The notes: generated by a model not told the origin, from the letters alone. Numbered from the stretch's first letter, positions 16,295-26,467 are shown. The stretch is 38,926 nucleotides of DNA from Candidatus Caccoplasma merdipullorum (GCA_017694415.1 JADIMW010000013.1:1-38926); one strand, 5' to 3'. Numbers and translations are program-made.

Positions 16295-18646
16295 ATGAAG
16301 AAGCATCTAACTTTAAGTTGCATAGCTCTTTTAGCTATTCTAATCGCATCATGCTCGAAAGTCCATTCAAAAAGTGAATATTCAATAGTCCCGATGCCTA
16401 ACCAGATAGAGCCTAAAAGCGGGGAATTCACAATAGATAAAAACACGATTATTGCTTTCGACGGCAGTCTGGACAGCGCGACAAAATGTGTTGTGGCCGG
16501 TTTTGCATCCGACCTTTCGAAGGTTACCGGGTTCGACATTACCGTAGAAGAGGGCGACGGCGGCAAAAACACTATATTTTTCAAAACGAATGCCGACATG
16601 GCGGGCGAAGCATATCAACTGGATATTGAGCAGAAGAGGATTGATATAGCGGCTGCGGATGCTCCCGGATTTTTTTACGCCATACAGACCTTGAAGCAAC
16701 TGTTGCCGGCTCAAATATACGGCGACTCTGCGGCCGACGGGATTGAATGGAAAGCCAACTGCGCATATATAAACGACGCTCCGCGCTTCGGCTATCGCGG
16801 GATGCATCTCGATATTGCAAGACACATGTTTTCGGTAGATGAGGTAAAGAGTTTCATCGACCTGCTTGCCATGCACAAGCTGAACCGTTTCCACTGGCAT
16901 CTTACAGACGATCAGGGATGGAGAATAGAAATAAAGAAATATCCCGAACTGACCGAAACGGGGGCATGGAGAAACGAGACGGTTGTTGGACACCCCGACA
17001 ACAATGAATTTGACGGCACACTTTACGGCGGGTTCTATACTCAGGATGAAATACGAGAAGTGGTAAAGTACGCTGCCGAAAGACAAATAACAGTCGTTCC
17101 GGAAATAGATATGCCGGGACACATGGTAGCTGCTGTTGCCTCGTATCCACAACTCGGCTGTACGGGCAAGCAATGTGAAGTGAGGACTACATGGGGCATA
17201 AGTGAAGACGTCTTGTGCGTAGGTAAAGAGGAGACTTTCGAGTTCGTGGAGAATGTGCTGACCGAAATAATGGAGCTCTTCCCGTCGGAATATATCCACA
17301 TAGGAGGGGATGAGTGCCCGAAAACGAGATGGGAGAAATGCCCGAAATGTCAGGCGAGGATAAAAGAGGAAGGGATAAAGGGGGACTCGCTGCATTCGGC
17401 CGAAACATATTTGCAGTCGTATTTCAACAACCGCGTGGAAAAATTCCTGAAGGAGCACGGACGCAAGCTCATAGGCTGGGATGAGATTCTCGAAGGAGAC
17501 CTGTCGAAAAGCGCGACGGTAATGTCGTGGAGAGGCGAAGCCGGCGGCATAGAAGCTGCCAAGAAGGGACACGATGTTATAATGACCCCGCAGACATTCC
17601 TATATTTTGACTATTACCAGTCGCTCGACAGGGAAAACGAACCGATTGCCATAGGCGGCTTTATTCCTGTTGATCTTGTATATAATTATAATCCTGTTCC
17701 GGATTCGCTTACTCCGGAGGAGGGCGAAAGGATTTTAGGTGTTCAGGCCAACTTGTGGACAGAATACATACCAGATTTCAAGCAACTTATATATATGACC
17801 CTGCCAAGATTGGATGCCCTTAGCGAAATTGCTTGGACTCAACCGCAAAACAAGAATTGGGACAGTTTCCTCGACAGGCTGGATAAAAACATTCAGGTTT
17901 ACAACATGAAAGGGCTGAATTATGCAAAACACTTGCTCGATGTAAACCTCTCTTTTGAAGTGAACGACTCGGACGGTACAATCGACGTAACCCTCAAGAC
18001 GCAGGGAAAAGCTCCGATATATTACACCCTCGACGGCAGCACGCCCGACATGTCGAGCAAGACTTACTCGACTCCGATAAAACTTAAAAAGACTTCGACT
18101 GTAAAGGCTTTGGTTGTACGAGACAGCGTCGAATCGAATATTACGGAGTGCGAATTTTTATTCAATAAGGCAACGGCAAAAAAAATTTCATTGGACCAGC
18201 CTGCGTGTGTAAAATATAAATACGACGGCGAGAAAATGCTTGTGGATGGACTTTACGGCGACAGTTCGTTCAACACCGGCAGATATATCGGATTCGAGGG
18301 AAACGACCTTGTTGCGACTATCGACCTCGGTAAAGATACGGAAATATCGCAGGTGTCGGTAGGCGTGCTGTGCGATTTGGCAAACTGGATTTTCCCCGCC
18401 GAGAGTTTTAAGGTTCAGGTGTCGGCCGACGGTAAGGTTTACTCTACCGTGTCCGACCAGAAACTGCCCGTCCCGGCAGGGTATGACGGATACAAACAGG
18501 AGAGACAGGTCTTGACGGCGGAATTTGCTCCGCTTACGGCAAGGTTTGTAAAAATAACCGCCGCCTGCGTCAAGAAAGGCCCGCAATGGCACGACGGCAG
18601 AGGGAAACCGCTGTTCTTGTTCGCTGACGAAATTTCAATAAAATAA
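16295..18646 (+). CDS. GH20 beta-N-acetylhexosaminidase, lipoprotein, with C-terminal chitobiase-like and F5/8-type beta-sandwich domains
   Basis: 783 aa; lipobox LIASC; GYRGMHLDIARH, FHWHLTDDQGWRIEIKKYPELT, YIHIGGDEC (catalytic D-E), LIGWDEI; tail resembles CHB_HEX_C and F5/8 type C. Confidence 0.93.
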   Translation: MKKHLTLSCIALLAILIASCSKVHSKSEYSIVPMPNQIEPKSGEFTIDKNTIIAFDGSLDSATKCVVAGFASDLSKVTGFDITVEEGDGGKNTIFFKTNADMAGEAYQLDIEQKRIDIAAADAPGFFYAIQTLKQLLPAQIYGDSAADGIEWKANCAYINDAPRFGYRGMHLDIARHMFSVDEVKSFIDLLAMHKLNRFHWHLTDDQGWRIEIKKYPELTETGAWRNETVVGHPDNNEFDGTLYGGFYTQDEIREVVKYAAERQITVVPEIDMPGHMVAAVASYPQLGCTGKQCEVRTTWGISEDVLCVGKEETFEFVENVLTEIMELFPSEYIHIGGDECPKTRWEKCPKCQARIKEEGIKGDSLHSAETYLQSYFNNRVEKFLKEHGRKLIGWDEILEGDLSKSATVMSWRGEAGGIEAAKKGHDVIMTPQTFLYFDYYQSLDRENEPIAIGGFIPVDLVYNYNPVPDSLTPEEGERILGVQANLWTEYIPDFKQLIYMTLPRLDALSEIAWTQPQNKNWDSFLDRLDKNIQVYNMKGLNYAKHLLDVNLSFEVNDSDGTIDVTLKTQGKAPIYYTLDGSTPDMSSKTYSTPIKLKKTSTVKALVVRDSVESNITECEFLFNKATAKKISLDQPACVKYKYDGEKMLVDGLYGDSSFNTGRYIGFEGNDLVATIDLGKDTEISQVSVGVLCDLANWIFPAESFKVQVSADGKVYSTVSDQKLPVPAGYDGYKQERQVLTAEFAPLTARFVKITAACVKKGPQWHDGRGKPLFLFADEISIK

Positions 18647-18675
18647 CGCTATTATAAACAAATAACCTATATATA

Positions 18676-20925
18676 ATGAGACGTATTTTTGCATTGGGCG
18701 TGTTATGCCTGCTTATATCTGCCTGTTCGTCGAAAAAGAACAGGGTGATTGCCGATATGATAATTCCGCAACCTTCCGAGGTTAATGTCAAATCGGGCTT
18801 TTTCAACAACGATTCTCCTAAAATAAGTTTTAACGGGGTAATGCCGGAGGACAAGGAGAACCTCTGCGAAATAATTGAAGGTATATATCCCGATGCAGAA
18901 ATCATCGAAGATGAAGGCGTAAAGGGGGATATAAATATCACTCTGGAGGCTTTTGCCAATACCACCGAGGGGAGCTACTCACTCAACATATCGAGAAACA
19001 GCATTGAAATAGCTGCCAGACAACCGGCAGGATTGCTCTATGCCGTTGAAACCGTAGCACAACTTAAATACCTCGGCGACGGGAAAGGTATAGCTTGTAT
19101 GGATATAAACGATATCCCGCGTTTCGGATACAGAGGTATGCACCTCGACGTTTCGAGACACTTCTTCGATGCCGAGTTCATAAAGAAACAACTGGATGTT
19201 TTGGCATTCTACAAGATGAACCGCTTTCACTGGCATCTTACCGACGGTGCGGGATGGAGAATTGAGATAAAGAAATATCCCGAACTGACCGAGGAGGCTG
19301 CGTGGCGTCCGTATAAAAACTGGAAAGAGTTCTGGTTCGGCGGCAGACGCTATTGCAAACAGAGTGATGAGGGGGCTAACGGCGGATATTACACGCAGGA
19401 AGAGATTAAGGATGTGGTGGCTTATGCTCAGAAGCGCGGCATAACCATAATCCCTGAAATAGAGATGCCGGGGCACAGCGAGGAGGTGTTGGCCGTATAT
19501 CCGGAATTGTCGTGTTCGGGCAGACCTTATGTAAACGTTGATCTCTGCCCGGGAAACGAAAAGACTTTTGAGTTTCTTGAGAACGTATTATCGGAGGTTA
19601 TTGAACTCTTCCCGTCGGAATATATACATATCGGAGGAGACGAGGCAGACAAGGGAAGTTGGAAAACATGCCCGAAGTGTCAGGCTAAAATGCGCAGCGA
19701 GGGGTTGAAGAATGTTGACGAGTTGCAGAGTTACCTTATCAGAAGGATTGAACAGTTCCTCAGTTCGAAAGGGAGGAAACTTATTGGCTGGGACGAAATT
19801 ATGCAGGGTGGTTTGTCGCCGTACGCTACGGTAATGTCGTGGAGAAATGAGGAGCACGGCATAAAGGCTGCGGAAATGGGGCACGACGCGATAATGACCC
19901 CGGGCGGATATTGTTATTTCGATTATTATCAGGATAATCCTATTACCGAACCGGAGGCTATCGGCGGATACCTGCCTTTGAGCAAGGTGTATTCGTTCAA
20001 CCCTGTTCCAGATTCTTTGGATACTGAAACGAGTTACCATATAAGGGGTGTCCAGGCCAACTTGTGGACGGAATACATGCCTACCGAGGAGCAGGTTGAA
20101 TACATGATTTACCCGAGAATCCTCGCATTGGCTGAAGTGGGCTGGAGCATGCCGGAAAACAAATCGTGGGACAGATTCCTCAAGGCTGCAAACAGACACC
20201 TGCTGATTCTCGATGAAAAGGGGATTAACGCCCACCGTATTGCCAATGGCGTTAACATAAAGGACAGCGTAAACGTGGACAAGAAGGAAATTGTCATAAG
20301 TTTGAGCTGCGACAGGATACCTTCGGAAATACGTTATACGACCGACGGTACTGATCCGGAGATTTCGTCTCTTCTCTACAAGGAGCCTATAACGGTAAAG
20401 GATTCGATAACTCTTAAAACGGCTGCGTTTGTAAACGGAGAGCGTGTTACACAACCTCAAATTTTCAAGACTTACTACCACAAGGGTATCGGAAAGAAAG
20501 CTACATACAACCTTCCTTTCTGCGAACATTATACGGCTGCTGCCGAGGCGTCGATGACCGACGGTTATCGCGGGGGCGCATCGTATGCCGACGGACGCTG
20601 GCAGGGATTCAGAACAGGCGATATAGATATTGTTATCGACATGGGCGAGGTTACAGAGTTTAGCGAGATTGAGGCCAACTTCATGCAACAGCCCGGCCCG
20701 TGGATATGGTTCCCGGTTTATGTGGATATTTCGGTGTCGGACGACGGTAAGGAGTTCCGCAACATAAAGCATATCGATACTGATGTGCCGCGCGACAGCG
20801 AAGGAACTCTGATAAAGAACTTCGGCTTCAGCGGAAAGGAGAAAGCAAGATATATCCGCTATTTCGCGCATCAGCAACCGCTCGACGGAGCATATATGTT
20901 CATTGACGAAATTATAATAAAATAG
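18676..20925 (+). CDS. GH20 beta-N-acetylhexosaminidase, lipoprotein (second)
   Basis: 749 aa; lipobox LISAC; GYRGMHLDVSRH, FHWHLTDGAGWRIEIKKYPELT, YIHIGGDEAD, LIGWDEI; C-terminal F5/8-like sandwich. Confidence 0.93.
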   Translation: MRRIFALGVLCLLISACSSKKNRVIADMIIPQPSEVNVKSGFFNNDSPKISFNGVMPEDKENLCEIIEGIYPDAEIIEDEGVKGDINITLEAFANTTEGSYSLNISRNSIEIAARQPAGLLYAVETVAQLKYLGDGKGIACMDINDIPRFGYRGMHLDVSRHFFDAEFIKKQLDVLAFYKMNRFHWHLTDGAGWRIEIKKYPELTEEAAWRPYKNWKEFWFGGRRYCKQSDEGANGGYYTQEEIKDVVAYAQKRGITIIPEIEMPGHSEEVLAVYPELSCSGRPYVNVDLCPGNEKTFEFLENVLSEVIELFPSEYIHIGGDEADKGSWKTCPKCQAKMRSEGLKNVDELQSYLIRRIEQFLSSKGRKLIGWDEIMQGGLSPYATVMSWRNEEHGIKAAEMGHDAIMTPGGYCYFDYYQDNPITEPEAIGGYLPLSKVYSFNPVPDSLDTETSYHIRGVQANLWTEYMPTEEQVEYMIYPRILALAEVGWSMPENKSWDRFLKAANRHLLILDEKGINAHRIANGVNIKDSVNVDKKEIVISLSCDRIPSEIRYTTDGTDPEISSLLYKEPITVKDSITLKTAAFVNGERVTQPQIFKTYYHKGIGKKATYNLPFCEHYTAAAEASMTDGYRGGASYADGRWQGFRTGDIDIVIDMGEVTEFSEIEANFMQQPGPWIWFPVYVDISVSDDGKEFRNIKHIDTDVPRDSEGTLIKNFGFSGKEKARYIRYFAHQQPLDGAYMFIDEIIIK

Positions 20926-20945
20926 TCTTTTTAAATCGACGTTTT

Positions 20946-21069
20946 GTACCGGATTACTGCAGGGCTGCGGTTATGTAGTCTGATGTGTAGTCCGGTACTA
21001 AGCGTAAATACGGAGGAGGAGCTGACGGAAAGTGTCGCGCGACTGTGCATCGCCTGAATGCTACCTCCT
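20946..21069 (+). other. Intercistronic structured RNA candidate (two consecutive hairpins)
   Basis: Hairpin 1: GTACCGGATTAC / GTAGTCCGGTAC (20946-20998). Hairpin 2: AGGAGGAGC / GCTACCTCCT with one bulge (21014-21069). Lies in the one long gap of an otherwise tightly packed operon. Confidence 0.45.
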
Positions 21070-21098
21070 GAACGGAATAAATTAACTGTTATACTGAA

Positions 21099-22538
21099 AT
21101 GCTTAATTTCAAAACTTCAAAGAACTTAAACCCGATAGCATGGGTTCCGTCGGTATATTTTGCAATGGGGCTTCCGTTTGTTGCGCTGTCGCTTGTATCG
21201 GTTATCATGTTCGCCGACCTCGGCGTAAGCGAAGCCAAAATAACGTTCTGGACTTCGCTGCTTATTCTCCCCTACTCGCTTAAACCTATATGGAGTCCGT
21301 TGCTGGAACTTTACGGTACGAAGAAAGGGTTTGTTGTAATTACCCAGATGCTGTCGGGTATCTGTTTCGGACTGATTGCGTTCTTGCTGCCTGTCCCCGA
21401 CTTCTTTGCTTTTTCGATAGCTATGATGGCTGTCATTGCTTTTAGCGGCGCTACTCACGATATTGCCACCGACGGTATCTATCTTACGGCTCTCGACAAA
21501 CAGACGCAGGCTCGCTACATCGGCTGGCAGGGGGCTTTTTACAATCTTGCCAAAGTGCTTGCCAACGGAGGTATGGTTTGGCTGGCGGGTATCCTTATAA
21601 AGCATTTTGAACAAACCAATCCTGAAAAAGCGCCTGTTTTTGCGTGGATGGTGATAATGGGCATAATAGGGGTTCTTCTCGTATGTCTCTCGATATATCA
21701 CTATACGGTGCTTCCTACCGGGTCGAAAACCGAAGAGGCTCCGAGCGATTTCACAAATGCGATGCACTCGCTATGGCAGGTATTCGTCGATTTTTTCAAG
21801 AAAAAATATATCTGGATTTATATCCTCTTTATTATCTGCTACCGTCTGACGGAGGGGTTTGCGGTGAAAATGGTCCCGCTCTTCCTCAAAGCATCGGCTG
21901 ATGTCGGCGGTCTTGGTCTGTCGAACGAAACCATCGGCTTGATTTACGGCACTCTCGGTACTCTGGCGTTTATAGTCGGCTCGATTCTCGGCGGGTACTT
22001 CATCGCTCATTTCGGCCTGAAAAGGGTATTGTTCACGTTGGTTTGCATTTTCAATATTCCTTTTGCAATATATTATCTGCTGGCTCACTACCTGCCGGCA
22101 AATACCGTTCTTATAGGTAGCGGACTTGTATTGGAGTATTTTTGCTACGGGTTCGGGTTTGTAGGTCTTACGCTCTTTATGATGCAACAGGTTGCTCCGG
22201 GAAAACATTCCATGGCTCACTATGCTTTTGCTTCGGGTATAATGAACCTCGGATATATGATACCGGGCATGATAAGCGGATATATTTACGAGCATGTAGG
22301 TTACGAGAGCTTCTTTATAATTGCGCTGGTTATGGCTATTCCGGCTTTCGTCCTGGCTTGGCTCGTTCCGTTTACGCACCCCGACAAAAAAGAGACTGAT
22401 GACAATGTGAAGCCCGATAGAGAGAGCGACAACAGTGCTCCCTCTAAAATAATAATGGGACAAAAACAAGTTACGGACAATATTACTCGTAAAAAGAGAA
22501 TACGAGTAAAGCGAAAGATAACAAAGAATAAAGATTAA
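21099..22538 (+). CDS. MFS transporter, AmpG/PAT-like
   Basis: 479 aa polytopic; VYFAMGLPFVALS..., GATHDIATDGIYLTALDKQTQARYIGWQGAFYNLAKVLANGG typical of Bacteroidota AmpG-like MFS proteins next to GH130. Confidence 0.88.
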   Translation: MLNFKTSKNLNPIAWVPSVYFAMGLPFVALSLVSVIMFADLGVSEAKITFWTSLLILPYSLKPIWSPLLELYGTKKGFVVITQMLSGICFGLIAFLLPVPDFFAFSIAMMAVIAFSGATHDIATDGIYLTALDKQTQARYIGWQGAFYNLAKVLANGGMVWLAGILIKHFEQTNPEKAPVFAWMVIMGIIGVLLVCLSIYHYTVLPTGSKTEEAPSDFTNAMHSLWQVFVDFFKKKYIWIYILFIICYRLTEGFAVKMVPLFLKASADVGGLGLSNETIGLIYGTLGTLAFIVGSILGGYFIAHFGLKRVLFTLVCIFNIPFAIYYLLAHYLPANTVLIGSGLVLEYFCYGFGFVGLTLFMMQQVAPGKHSMAHYAFASGIMNLGYMIPGMISGYIYEHVGYESFFIIALVMAIPAFVLAWLVPFTHPDKKETDDNVKPDRESDNSAPSKIIMGQKQVTDNITRKKRIRVKRKITKNKD

Positions 22539-22562
22539 TCGCAACTATATTTATTAATATTA

Positions 22563-23537
22563 TTGACTATGAGCAAGATTCAAATGCCTTGGGAAGAGCG
22601 TCCTTCGGACTGCAAAGACGTAATGTGGAGATATTCTAAGAATCCGGTGATTGGCAGATACCATATTCCTTCATCGAACAGTATTTTCAACAGTGCCGTC
22701 GTGCCTTTCGGCGACGGCTTTGCCGGCGTGTTCCGCTGCGACAATAAAGCTGTTCAGATGAATATATTTGCCGGTTTCAGCAAAGACGGCATAAACTGGG
22801 AGATTGAACACGAGCCTATCAAGTTCAAACCGGGCAATACGGAGATGATAGATTCGGAATACAAATACGACCCGCGTGTTACATGGATTGAGGACCGCTA
22901 CTGGATTACATGGTGCAACGGTTATTACGGCCCGACCATAGGAGTAGGTTATACTTTCGATTTTAAGGAATTTTTCCAGTGCGAGAATGCGCTTCTTCCG
23001 TTCAACCGCAACGGCGTGCTGTTCCCGCAAAAGATTAACGGAAAGTATGCATTGCTGAGCCGCCCGAGCGACAGCGGCCATACTCCTTTTGGCGATATTT
23101 ACGTAAGTTACAGCCCGGATATGAAGTTTTGGGGGGAACATCGCCACGTTCTCTCTCCCACTCCGTTCCCCGAAAGCGCATGGCAGTGTACGAAAATCGG
23201 TGCCGGACCTATTCCGTTCCTTATCGATGAGGGGTGGCTTATGTTCTATCACGGCGTGATAACGACCTGCAACGGATTCCGCTACTCCATGGGCGCGGCC
23301 ATACTCGACAAGGACGACCCGTCGAAGGTTCTGTACCGCACTCGCGATTATCTGCTTGCTCCTGCTGCTCCTTATGAACTTCAGGGTGATGTGCCCAACG
23401 TAGTATTCCCGTGCGCTGCTTTGCAGGACGGCGAGAGGGTTGCCGTTTATTATGGTGCTGCCGATACGGTAGTTGGTCTGGCATTCGGCTATATAAGGGA
23501 GATTGTAGAGTTTGTAAAGGAAAACAGCTACCTCTGA
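22563..23537 (+). CDS. GH130 family phosphorylase, probably 4-O-beta-D-mannosyl-N-acetyl-D-glucosamine phosphorylase
   Basis: 324 aa, no signal peptide; [72 protein letters not shown]; next to an MFS gene and a GH92 gene as in the B. thetaiotaomicron BT1032-BT1034 region. Confidence 0.88.
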   Translation: MTMSKIQMPWEERPSDCKDVMWRYSKNPVIGRYHIPSSNSIFNSAVVPFGDGFAGVFRCDNKAVQMNIFAGFSKDGINWEIEHEPIKFKPGNTEMIDSEYKYDPRVTWIEDRYWITWCNGYYGPTIGVGYTFDFKEFFQCENALLPFNRNGVLFPQKINGKYALLSRPSDSGHTPFGDIYVSYSPDMKFWGEHRHVLSPTPFPESAWQCTKIGAGPIPFLIDEGWLMFYHGVITTCNGFRYSMGAAILDKDDPSKVLYRTRDYLLAPAAPYELQGDVPNVVFPCAALQDGERVAVYYGAADTVVGLAFGYIREIVEFVKENSYL

Positions 23538-23559
23538 TTTATTTAATAAAGACTTTCAT

Positions 23560-25803
23560 ATGAAGAGATTCCGCCTTTTGACGGTTGCCGCACTTTTCGC
23601 GGCAACCGTAGCCGGCGTTTCGGCAAAGAACCCGGCTGACTATGTGAACCTGTTTATCGGCACCACGAACTTCGGAACGACAAATCCCGGTGCTACAGTA
23701 CCTAACGGACTCATGTCGGTCGTACCTTTCAACGTAATGGGTTCGGACAAAAACATATACGACAAGGACGCCAGATGGTGGTCAACCCCATACGAATATT
23801 ACAACAAGTTTTTTACCGGATTTTCGCATGTAAACTTAAGCGGTGTGGGATGCCCCGAACTCGGCAGCCTGCTGTTGATGCCTACGTCGGGTACTCTTAA
23901 CGTCGATTACAAGGAATATGGCAGCGAATACGACAGCGAGAGCGCGACTCCGGGATACTATACCAACCGCCTTACGAAATATAATATCAAAACCGAAGTA
24001 TCTGCGACGACCAGAACGGGCATAGCGCGCTTTACATTTCCCAAAGGCGAGAGCCATATTTTGTTGAACCTCGGCGAGGGTCTTACAAATGAAAGCGGTG
24101 CCACCGTGAGGAAGGTGAGCGATACGGAGATTGAGGGGGTAAAACTTTTGGGTACTTTCTGCTACAATCCGCAGGCGGTATTTCCGATATACTTCGTAAT
24201 GCGAATAAACAAGACTCCTGACCAGCAGGGGTACTGGAAGAAACAGCGTCCGATGTACGGCGTAGAGGCTGAATGGGACCCCGACCACGGGAATTACAAG
24301 CTCTATACGAAATATTCGAAAGAGATGTCGGGCGACGACGTGGGCGTATGGTACACGTTCTTTACCGAAGAGGGAGAGAGCATAGAGGCGCAGATAGGGG
24401 TTTCGTTCGTGAGTATTGAGAATGCCCGCGCAAACCTCGATGCGGAACAGCCGGGTTTCGATTTCGAGAAAGTGAGGAGCAATGCTTACAATGCCTGGAA
24501 CGCTGCTTTGTCGAAGGTTTCGGTAGAGGGGGGTACGGATGATAACAAGACTGTTTTTTATTCGGCTCTTTATCACGCATTGATTCACCCCAATATTCTT
24601 CAGGATGTAAACGGTGAGTATCCGGCAATGGAGAGCAGCGATATTCTGAAAACCGACGGTAACAGATATACCGTATTTTCGCTGTGGGATACTTACCGCA
24701 ACGTACATCAGCTTCTTACCCTGCTCTATCCTGACAAGCAGCTCGATATGGTGCGGAGCATGATTGACATGTACAGGGAGCACGGCTGGATGCCTAAATG
24801 GGAGCTTTACGGCCGTGAGACGCTGACAATGGAAGGCGACCCGTCGATTCCGGTTATTACCGACACATGGCTGAGGGGGCTGCGCGACTTTGATATTGAA
24901 ACGGCATACGAAGCGATGATTAAATCGGCGACGTCTCCGGGAAAGGACAACCTTATGCGCCCCGACAACGACGATTATATGAGCAGGGGGTATGTGCCGC
25001 TGAGGGAACAATACGACAATTCGGTATCGCATGCGCTGGAATACTATATCGCCGACTTTGCTTTGTCGCAACTGGCTGAATCGCTCGGCAAAAAGGATGA
25101 TGCGGAACTCTTCTACAAGAGGTCGCTTGGGTATAAGCATTATTATTGTAAGGAGTTCGGTACGCTGCGGCCGATTCTCCCGGACGGAAGTTTCTACTCG
25201 CCTTTCGACCCGAGACAGGGGGAAAATTTCGAGCCGTGTCCGGGATTCCACGAAGGGTCGTCATGGAACTATACATTCTATGTACCGCACGATGTAAAGG
25301 GTCTGTGCAAACTTATGGGGGGCAAAAAGCCGTTTATCGACAAATTGCAGATGGTTTTCGACGAGGGACTGTACGACCCGGCCAACGAACCGGATATTTC
25401 ATACGCATATATATTCTCCAACTTCAAGGGCGAGGAGTGGCGTACGGACAAAGAGGTGAAACGCTTGTTGGCCGAGTATTTCAGGAACGAACCCGACGGT
25501 ATTCCGGGCAACGATGATACAGGAACGATGTCGGCATGGGCGATATTCAACATGTTAGGGTTTTACCCCGACTGCCCGGGAAAGGCTTCGTACACACTGG
25601 TAGCTCCTACGTTCGACAAGGTTGTTTTGAGTCTCGACAAACGCTTCTGGCCGAATGAAACTGTAACGCTTGTTACTGAAAGGAAATCGGAGGATGCTTC
25701 GACCCTAAAGTATATCGAATTGGACGGGAAACGTAAAAACGGACGTATTCTTACTCATGACGAGTTTGTGGGGAGCAAGGTTATAACTTTCGTTTTAGAA
25801 TAG
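23560..25803 (+). CDS. GH92 family alpha-mannosidase (second clade)
   Basis: 747 aa; SPI signal peptide (VAGVSA/KN); YVNLFIGTTNFGTTNPGATVPNGL, HLSGVGCPELGS-like, EGSSWNYTFYVPHD and GNDDTGTMSAWAIF. Confidence 0.92.
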   Translation: MKRFRLLTVAALFAATVAGVSAKNPADYVNLFIGTTNFGTTNPGATVPNGLMSVVPFNVMGSDKNIYDKDARWWSTPYEYYNKFFTGFSHVNLSGVGCPELGSLLLMPTSGTLNVDYKEYGSEYDSESATPGYYTNRLTKYNIKTEVSATTRTGIARFTFPKGESHILLNLGEGLTNESGATVRKVSDTEIEGVKLLGTFCYNPQAVFPIYFVMRINKTPDQQGYWKKQRPMYGVEAEWDPDHGNYKLYTKYSKEMSGDDVGVWYTFFTEEGESIEAQIGVSFVSIENARANLDAEQPGFDFEKVRSNAYNAWNAALSKVSVEGGTDDNKTVFYSALYHALIHPNILQDVNGEYPAMESSDILKTDGNRYTVFSLWDTYRNVHQLLTLLYPDKQLDMVRSMIDMYREHGWMPKWELYGRETLTMEGDPSIPVITDTWLRGLRDFDIETAYEAMIKSATSPGKDNLMRPDNDDYMSRGYVPLREQYDNSVSHALEYYIADFALSQLAESLGKKDDAELFYKRSLGYKHYYCKEFGTLRPILPDGSFYSPFDPRQGENFEPCPGFHEGSSWNYTFYVPHDVKGLCKLMGGKKPFIDKLQMVFDEGLYDPANEPDISYAYIFSNFKGEEWRTDKEVKRLLAEYFRNEPDGIPGNDDTGTMSAWAIFNMLGFYPDCPGKASYTLVAPTFDKVVLSLDKRFWPNETVTLVTERKSEDASTLKYIELDGKRKNGRILTHDEFVGSKVITFVLE

Positions 25804-25818
25804 ATAAAAAGTTGGAAG

Positions 25819-25852
25819 GGAGAGGGATTGTATTTCCCTCTCCTTTATTATT
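25819..25852 (+). terminator. Rho-independent terminator after GH92
   Basis: GGAGAGGGA-TTGTATT-TCCCTCTCC followed by TTTATTATTACTT. Confidence 0.8.
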
Positions 25853-25861
25853 ACTTACTGT

Positions 25862-26467
25862 ATGCCAGACATGAATCTTTCTGTATTGAAACATCTTATT
25901 TTACGTAATATAGGGGCTGTTCTGCTAACTGCCGTATTTTCGGTTCCCTTCTCCGTAAAGGCTCAGAACGACGGTAACGAATGGGACAGAATGATAAGGC
26001 TGAACACTGTTTCGTAAAGGAACGGCATTTACAAAATGCCTGCTCCGTCGGGAAATGCCCGAGTTTATATCTCGGATGTTTCGGTAAAATGCGGCAAGAC
26101 GGACTCGAAAGTCATCTATTCGGCCGCTTCGATGCCCGACCGTGCATATATTGTCGTATCGAAAGAGTCGCCTGCTGTAAAACCCGGCGATAAAGTTACT
26201 CTGAACATCTCTCTTTCGGGGGATATTGACGGTATCTCGGCTTTTGCCTATGCCGATTTGGATATGGACGGAAATTTTGAAAAGGTTCTGTGTTCGTCGA
26301 AGAAAGCGAAAGATTCAATGTCGGTTGGCATAAAAGTCCCTAAAGATTCCCGACAGGGAAAAATCAGGGTAAGGGTGAGATATACTTCTGATTTATCGGC
26401 CGACGGAGCGGACACACCTGTAAGGGACGGGAAGTGTTACGATTTTGTGCTGTATGTTGTTGATTGA
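25862..26467 (+). pseudogene. GEVED-domain secreted protein interrupted by an in-frame TAA (26015-26017)
   Basis: ATG at 25862 (or 25871) encodes a signal peptide MNLSVLKHLILRNIGAVLLTAVFSVPFSVKAQ. The same frame continues past TAA into the GEVED-like KIRVRVRYTSDL...GKCYDFVLYVVD. The paralogue in 37217-38926 aligns across the stop. Confidence 0.75.

Noticed and set aside
16382-25251. Long antisense ORFs inside GH20/GH92 genes (16382-17572, 19588-20877, 23836-25251, all minus)
   Set aside because: Same cause: codon usage of genuine GH genes leaves an antisense frame open. No domain motifs, and the sense proteins carry full catalytic signatures.
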